Of a stretch of DNA of 64,000 nt, positions 60,443 through 64,000 are shown one piece after another. A program made the position numbers and the translations under genes. The DNA comes from Acanthamoeba sp. SK_2022b (taxonomy: Eukaryota; Discosea; Longamoebia; Acanthamoebidae), in assembly GCA_027943245.1 (NCBI GenBank), contig JANDJZ010000016.1:62001-126000 (forward strand), given 5' to 3'. Under the pieces are notes generated by a model. It made no database searches. It had not been told where the DNA came from and worked only from the letters and a program-made list of their open reading frames with translations. Position 1 is the stretch's first letter. The number at the start of each line of letters is the position of its first letter.

Positions 60443-60506
<64 letters not shown>

Positions 60507-60733
60507 GAGTAGCATCGTGTTGAACGGAGAGACGGCGACGAGCTACCTGCTGGTGCTCAACGCAAGGGACATGAGCGAGCTGGCGAGAGCGCAGGTGCCG
60601 CACCACATCCCCTTTGGCTTCCACGGTACTCAACTCTTCATCCACCAGTGTTAGAACAGTTTCTTTGTTGACGGCGTATGTGGGAGCAACAGGCAACTTC
60701 TTTGGCGAACAGGAGAACTCGGACGTTATGTGA
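57898..60733 (+). CDS. Carotenoid oxygenase C, recent duplicate of A
   Basis: Start [20 protein letters not shown] differs from copy A by one residue in this stretch. The N-terminal helix, RPE65-type signature and all four iron-binding histidines ([43 protein letters not shown]) are kept. Introns between the THTHWFDG region and the end are also nearly identical to copy A, whereas the first intron and repeat tracts differ. Copy C carries a long TG tract (60445-60505) where copy A has only TGTGTG. C-terminus [11 protein letters not shown] 60731-60733. The enzyme is expected to cleave carotenoids like copy A. Confidence 0.88.
59216..59278. repeat. (CA)n microsatellite in oxygenase C intron
   Basis: About 31 CA units at the place where copy A has its (CA)n tract. 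Confidence 0.95.
60445..60505. repeat. (TG)n microsatellite, expanded in copy C only
   Basis: About 30 TG units lie in an intron; the same position in copy A (16042-16048) has only three units. Confidence 0.95.
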
Positions 60734-60868
60734 GCTCCCTCTCTGCTGTCTGCATCTACACAAACACCGAGTCTTGGCCATCTACCCACCCATGATATAC
60801 ATTTGACTATCAATACAACCAGAACAATGCAGAGCATTCATCAAGGTTGCTGAATGTAGCGCCACACC

Positions 60869-61607
60869 TCAGGTGGCAAACTTCTTCTGCCCGGTGCGAG
60901 GGTCGATCACGAACCCGCCTGCGGCCTGCTTGCCTACACACTTCCTGTTGTGTCGCCTCAGTTGGCACTCCTCGCTCTCTCTCTCTCTCTCTCTTTTGTT
61001 AGTGCTGAGAACGTACCGACAGAGTGCCTTCTTCTCGGCCGGGCGCTTGACGAAGCTGGTCGTCAACTTCTCGCCACAGCCGTCGCAGCAGAAACAGCCT
61101 TCGTGAAACTTGCGCCCAAACAGGTCCACGTAGCCCCCTGCATTGTTGGCCCACGTAGTGAGCTGTGGACACTACGGAGCCAAGATAAGACAGGGAGAGC
61201 ACACCCGAGATGCCCTCCTTGCATCGATCGCAGGTGACCGAGAGCAGGCGGTGATAGCAGTCGCCGCAGTGGGGGAAACCGGAGGCTGACTCGGCGATGC
61301 CCGAGGCGTGCATCCACTTGCCCTCCTTCAGCTCGAACTTAGCCGAACAGCCCTTGCACACTGGACCCCAAATGAGAGCATCACGAGAGGATCAGCGACC
61401 CATTGCACCGAGCCATGGCGCATATCCGTAGGTGTAAAGAATAGCTGGAGGAGGAAGGGTGGCTAAACCGAAGCATTGATGGTGCCACCGCTTCTCCTTG
61501 GAGCCCCAGGGCACCACGGCGTCGGTCTCCACAAAGAACTCCTGACAACCGGCACAGGGAAGGTCTGATGAGCTGTAGTTAAACTGCTTCTGCAAGGGAG
61601 ATGCCAT
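60869..61607 (-). CDS. LIM-domain protein
   Basis: The first exon starts MASPLQKQFNYSSSDLPCAG, and the LIM cysteines follow: CAGCQEFFVETDAVVPW, RWHHQCF. The next exon gives CKGCSAKFELKEGKWMHASG and FPHCGDCYHRLLSVTCDRC, and a further exon DLFGRKFHEGCFCCDGCGEK. The tail is RHNRKCVGKQAAGGFVIDPR ending KKFAT, TGA 60869-60871. Two to three LIM zinc modules of the C-x2-C / H-x2-C type are recognisable. LIM proteins link actin or signalling partners; no other domain is present, so this is probably a small cytoskeletal adaptor. It is divergent from the ABM gene with 168 bp between start codons. Confidence 0.78.
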
Positions 61608-61775
61608 GATTACTACTCTACCCCTTCTGCTCTTTCTTCTTGTTCTCTCGGGAGAAGCTGTTCGACTCTTCGTGAATTGAACCACCAATTGCGGTGCAAC
61701 AAGTTAATTTAGTTCTTCTTAACTTTGACCAAAGGAAAACCTTGTATTTTCTTGGTCATTTTCATAGTCTCCTGG
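61608..61775. promoter_or_regulatory. 168-bp divergent promoter
   Basis: The LIM gene (minus) and the ABM gene (plus) start at either side of this stretch. No known factor site is identified. Confidence 0.4.
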
Positions 61776-62168
61776 ATGGACGCTTCTGTTGGGGCTTTAG
61801 CCCGCACACCCGAGCCACCCTACTACGCCGTCGTGTTTACGTCCGTGCGAAGCAACAAAGATGCGGAGGGCTACGGTGTCACAGCGGACCGCATGGTCGA
61901 GCTAGCGCGGCAGCAGCCCGGGTTCCTCGGTGTGGACAGCGCGCGCGAGGCAGGCGAGCATGGGCTGGGCGTGACCGTCTCCTACTGGCGCGATCTCGCT
62001 TCCATCCGTGCGTGGAAGGCCGTTGGTGAGCATCGTCTGGCCCAGCAGCACGGACGCCAAAAGTGGTACAGCGCCTTCACCACGCGCATCGCTCGCGTCG
62101 AGCGCGCCTACTCCTTCTACGCCCCTCCTTCTTCAACCCCTCCCGATGATGGTGTCGCCAAGCTCTGA
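61776..62168 (+). CDS. ABM-domain protein (antibiotic biosynthesis monooxygenase type), intronless
   Basis: A single exon of 130 residues encodes YYAVVFTSVRSNKDAEGY, then RMVELARQQPGFLGVDSARE, GVTVSYWRDLASIRAWKAVG and RQKWYSAFTTRIARVERAYS. These match the ferredoxin-like ABM fold. The QPGFLGVDSAREA and SYWRDLASIRAWKAVGEH motifs are very close to those of bacterial one-domain ABM proteins. Such proteins include heme-degrading and small-molecule oxygenases, but many have unknown function. Lack of introns fits a recent horizontal origin. The N-terminus MDASVGALARTPEP is extra compared with bacterial relatives. Start is the first ATG; TGA 62166-62168. Confidence 0.8.
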   Translation: MDASVGALARTPEPPYYAVVFTSVRSNKDAEGYGVTADRMVELARQQPGFLGVDSAREAGEHGLGVTVSYWRDLASIRAWKAVGEHRLAQQHGRQKWYSAFTTRIARVERAYSFYAPPSSTPPDDGVAKL

Positions 62169-62285
62169 CGCTCAGAAGCCTTCAGCCTTCCTCACGGCAA
62201 GTTTGCAAGTTCAACACGCGTGTTTGTTGTTGATTACAAGGCTAGTGGTTGATTACACGCACAACACAACCTACAGTTACTAACA

Positions 62286-63640
62286 TCAGAAGCCGAGGCC
62301 CTTGCGGTTGTTCTTGACGATGGCCATGAGCGGCTCCGCGATACCCTGGCCATTCGTGCCTGAGGAGAGAGAGAGAGAGAGAGAGGAGCGTGAGCACTCA
62401 TGGACTGTTACAATGATGACGGAAGCGGGAAGTAGGGTTGTACCGACAAGGCCGCCGCCGGTCCAGCCCATGGATTGGAGCAGACGTGCGCCGATGGTCT
62501 CCTGGCCCAGCGGGTCGGCACCCTCGCCCACCACCTTGCCGTCCATCTCACGCTTGGTCGACACAAACGTCTCCTTGCCCTGCACACGAACGCCAAGAGC
62601 CAATGCATGAGCTCCGCGCGAACGCTTGAATGCTCCCCCAGTCCAGACAGACGAGCAAGAAGGCCACGTACGCCGTCGCGCTTTCTCATGTTCTTCAGCT
62701 TTCTCAGCTGCTTGTTCTCCTCCTTTGAATTTTTCTTCCTTGGCATTGGCGCGCCGTTGGTGGCTTTGATCTGCGCGACGCGCGGATGAAAGGTGTGTGC
62801 GTGGTGAGCAGCAATGGCGCTGCGGCCAGGGAGGTGGCCGTAGGCGTACCTTGGCGGCGTGGTTAAGGAACGCAAGAAGCTCGGCCTGGGGCGGATAGCT
62901 CGAATAGATCGTTTTGACGAGCGTAGGGAATCGGTGACGCCCTGCACGAAGGACTCGAGCGGTGAGACATGTCCACGCACGGGCGCAGGGTGTCGTTGTG
63001 TGCGAGGAAGGGGGAGGAGGCATACCCATTCCGTAGCTCTTGCTCTTGAGGTGGTAGAGCTGGGAGAGCTGGTGAACCATCACGCGCTGCTTCTTGTTCA
63101 TAGGCGGGAGCTCAAGCCTGGAGACAAAGAGACAACACCCGGGCGCAACAGAGTGAGCAACTGGCATTGGGGTGGAGGGGGAAGGTCGACTAAGGAGAAA
63201 CCACAAGAGGAGCCCACCACGCACCATTCCTTGTCGTCGTTGGCGATGAAGTTGCGAATGGACTCGTTGATCGAGTGGACGGTGATCATCCCGCTAGGGC
63301 TGCGTGGCTGGCCCTTCAGCGGCGTGCGGTCGATATAAGGCAGCTCCTACGCGACAAGTCAAAAATAAGCAAAAAATATATAAATTGTTGGCTGCTGCGA
63401 TCCTCGGTGACAGAGAGAACGTCGTACCTCTTCATCGGTAATCGTCTCCTCGTTGAACTCCTGGTCGTACCACTTGCCCTTCTTGGTGTGTCGACCTCGC
63501 CCGCCCTTTTCGGGGGTCTTCCACTTCTTGTTGTTTTTGTTGCCTCGCTGGTAGGGCGCTCCGCGCTGCTCCTCCCTGGGCCAGCTTCCACCGCCGCCTG
63601 ACTTCCGCAGTCTATGCTGGAAGCCTGTGCGTCGTCGAAA
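62286..63640 (-). CDS. R3H / G-patch protein (Sqs1-like)
   Basis: The C-terminus carries a G-patch: IGARLLQSMGWTGGGLVG, then TNGQGIAEPLMAIVKNNRKG, ending LGF at TGA 62286-62288. Upstream exons hold an R3H region: SINESIRNFIANDDKEW and KKQRVMVHQLSQLYHLKSKS with the R-x3-H core. Before this lies a basic, Gly-rich disordered stretch (GRGRHTKKGKWYDQEF). R3H followed by G-patch is the layout of yeast Sqs1/Pfa1, which activates the DEAH helicase Prp43 in ribosome and splicing work; human NKRF is related. The 5' exon is not resolved: no ATG was found in the right frame before the first clear exon near 63640, so the gene may start further upstream. Confidence 0.7.
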
Positions 63641-63937
63641 GATGGTGAGGAGCTGGAGGGATAGGGGCTTGGTGTGCGCGGGTCATGGCGTGCACGCTTG
63701 ACGAACAGCGTGAACGCTAGGCCATTTGAAACAACGTTGGGCTTCAGCTGCGCGCTCGCGCACGCACACAGCCACCCCTTCGCTTCCGTCGTGCACGCGA
63801 CCCCGTCAGCCACAGCCAGCTCCGATAGGAGAGTGGGCCGACAGATGGGCCGCGCTCACATCGAGCAGGAAGGTCATCAGGTGGGTATGGAGCGCGTCGA
63901 CGACGTGCAGCCACACGCGCCCGTGTCTAGCGACTGA
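63641..63937. other. Unassigned stretch between two minus-strand genes
   Basis: This should contain the 5' end of the R3H/G-patch gene, perhaps a first exon and intron. Open frames here lack a convincing ATG in the needed frame. Confidence 0.35.
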
Positions 63938-64000
63938 TCAGATTTTGATGATCAGGTTGGCCACCACCACCTCCCACTTTCTGTCAACCCTCTCGCCCCT
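63938..64000 (-). CDS. C-terminal end of a further gene (partial)
   Basis: The last 19 or so codons of a minus-strand gene may be visible, reading GERVDRKWEVVVANLIIKI then TGA (63938-63940). The rest lies outside the window. Too short to identify. Confidence 0.3.
   Translation of the reverse strand, partial: RGERVDRKWEVVVANLIIKI

Noticed and set aside
60448..60654. Open frames with Cys-Val or Thr-His runs over CA/TG tracts (also at 14752, 19767, 35732, 43106, 59118)
   Set aside because: Dinucleotide repeats in introns read without stops; they are not proteins.

Overview
The window looks like nuclear DNA of a free-living amoeba close to Acanthamoeba (Amoebozoa, Discosea). Coding sequence is GC-rich and genes are packed 50-650 bp apart. 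Nearly every gene is cut by many short GT-AG introns of about 40-130 nt, and long CA/TG tracts lie in those introns. The protein families also fit: TKL kinases carrying SH2 domains, a RhoGAP-RasGEF protein, F-box and Sel1 proteins, and carotenoid oxygenases. No bacterial operon structure, CRISPR array, rRNA or tRNA gene was recognised. Exons were joined by eye from reading frame, splice sites and family similarity, so most intron borders are inferred.

Layout. 1-6 kb: the 3' part of a membrane-protein gene, a tetraspan protein with a Gly/Tyr-rich tail, and an SH2-containing kinase. 6-13 kb: an F-box/Rho-like pseudo-GTPase/ZZ-finger protein facing a very unusual membrane protein that joins DUF4395, a TehA/SLAC1-type transporter and hemerythrin. 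13.5-16.3 kb: carotenoid oxygenase copy A. 16.4-21.3 kb: a RhoGAP-RasGEF signalling protein. 21.4-29.9 kb: a METTL21-like methyltransferase, a coiled-coil protein, a BPI/LBP-type lipid-binding protein, an AT-richer gene-poor gap, a HAD phosphatase and a DUF962 membrane protein. 30-38.5 kb: RNase H2 subunit B, a second SH2 kinase and a RING-Sel1 repeat protein. 38.7-50.7 kb: a PB1/TPR/UBA protein with an LIR-like motif, a PH protein, a glycosyltransferase-like protein, an F-box/SPRY protein, a UBE2Z-type E2 fused to a RING/B-box/coiled coil, and a small secreted protein. 50.9-54.9 kb: a synapsin homologue, an NAD-dependent epimerase and a DUF433 protein. 55-60.7 kb: carotenoid oxygenases B and C in tandem; C is a recent duplicate of A. 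60.9-64 kb: a LIM protein, an ABM-domain protein of bacterial type, an R3H/G-patch protein, and a few codons of another gene.

Themes. Several genes belong to ubiquitin or autophagy pathways (two F-box proteins, an E2-E3 hybrid, a RING-Sel1 protein, a PB1-UBA protein). Others serve small-GTPase or phosphotyrosine signalling (two SH2 kinases, RhoGAP-RasGEF, pseudo-Rho). The strongest candidates for undescribed biology are new domain combinations: DUF4395-TDT-hemerythrin, E2-RBCC, F-box-pseudoRho-ZZ and PB1-TPR-LIR-UBA. A synapsin-type ATP-grasp protein outside animals and the DUF433 protein in a eukaryote come next.
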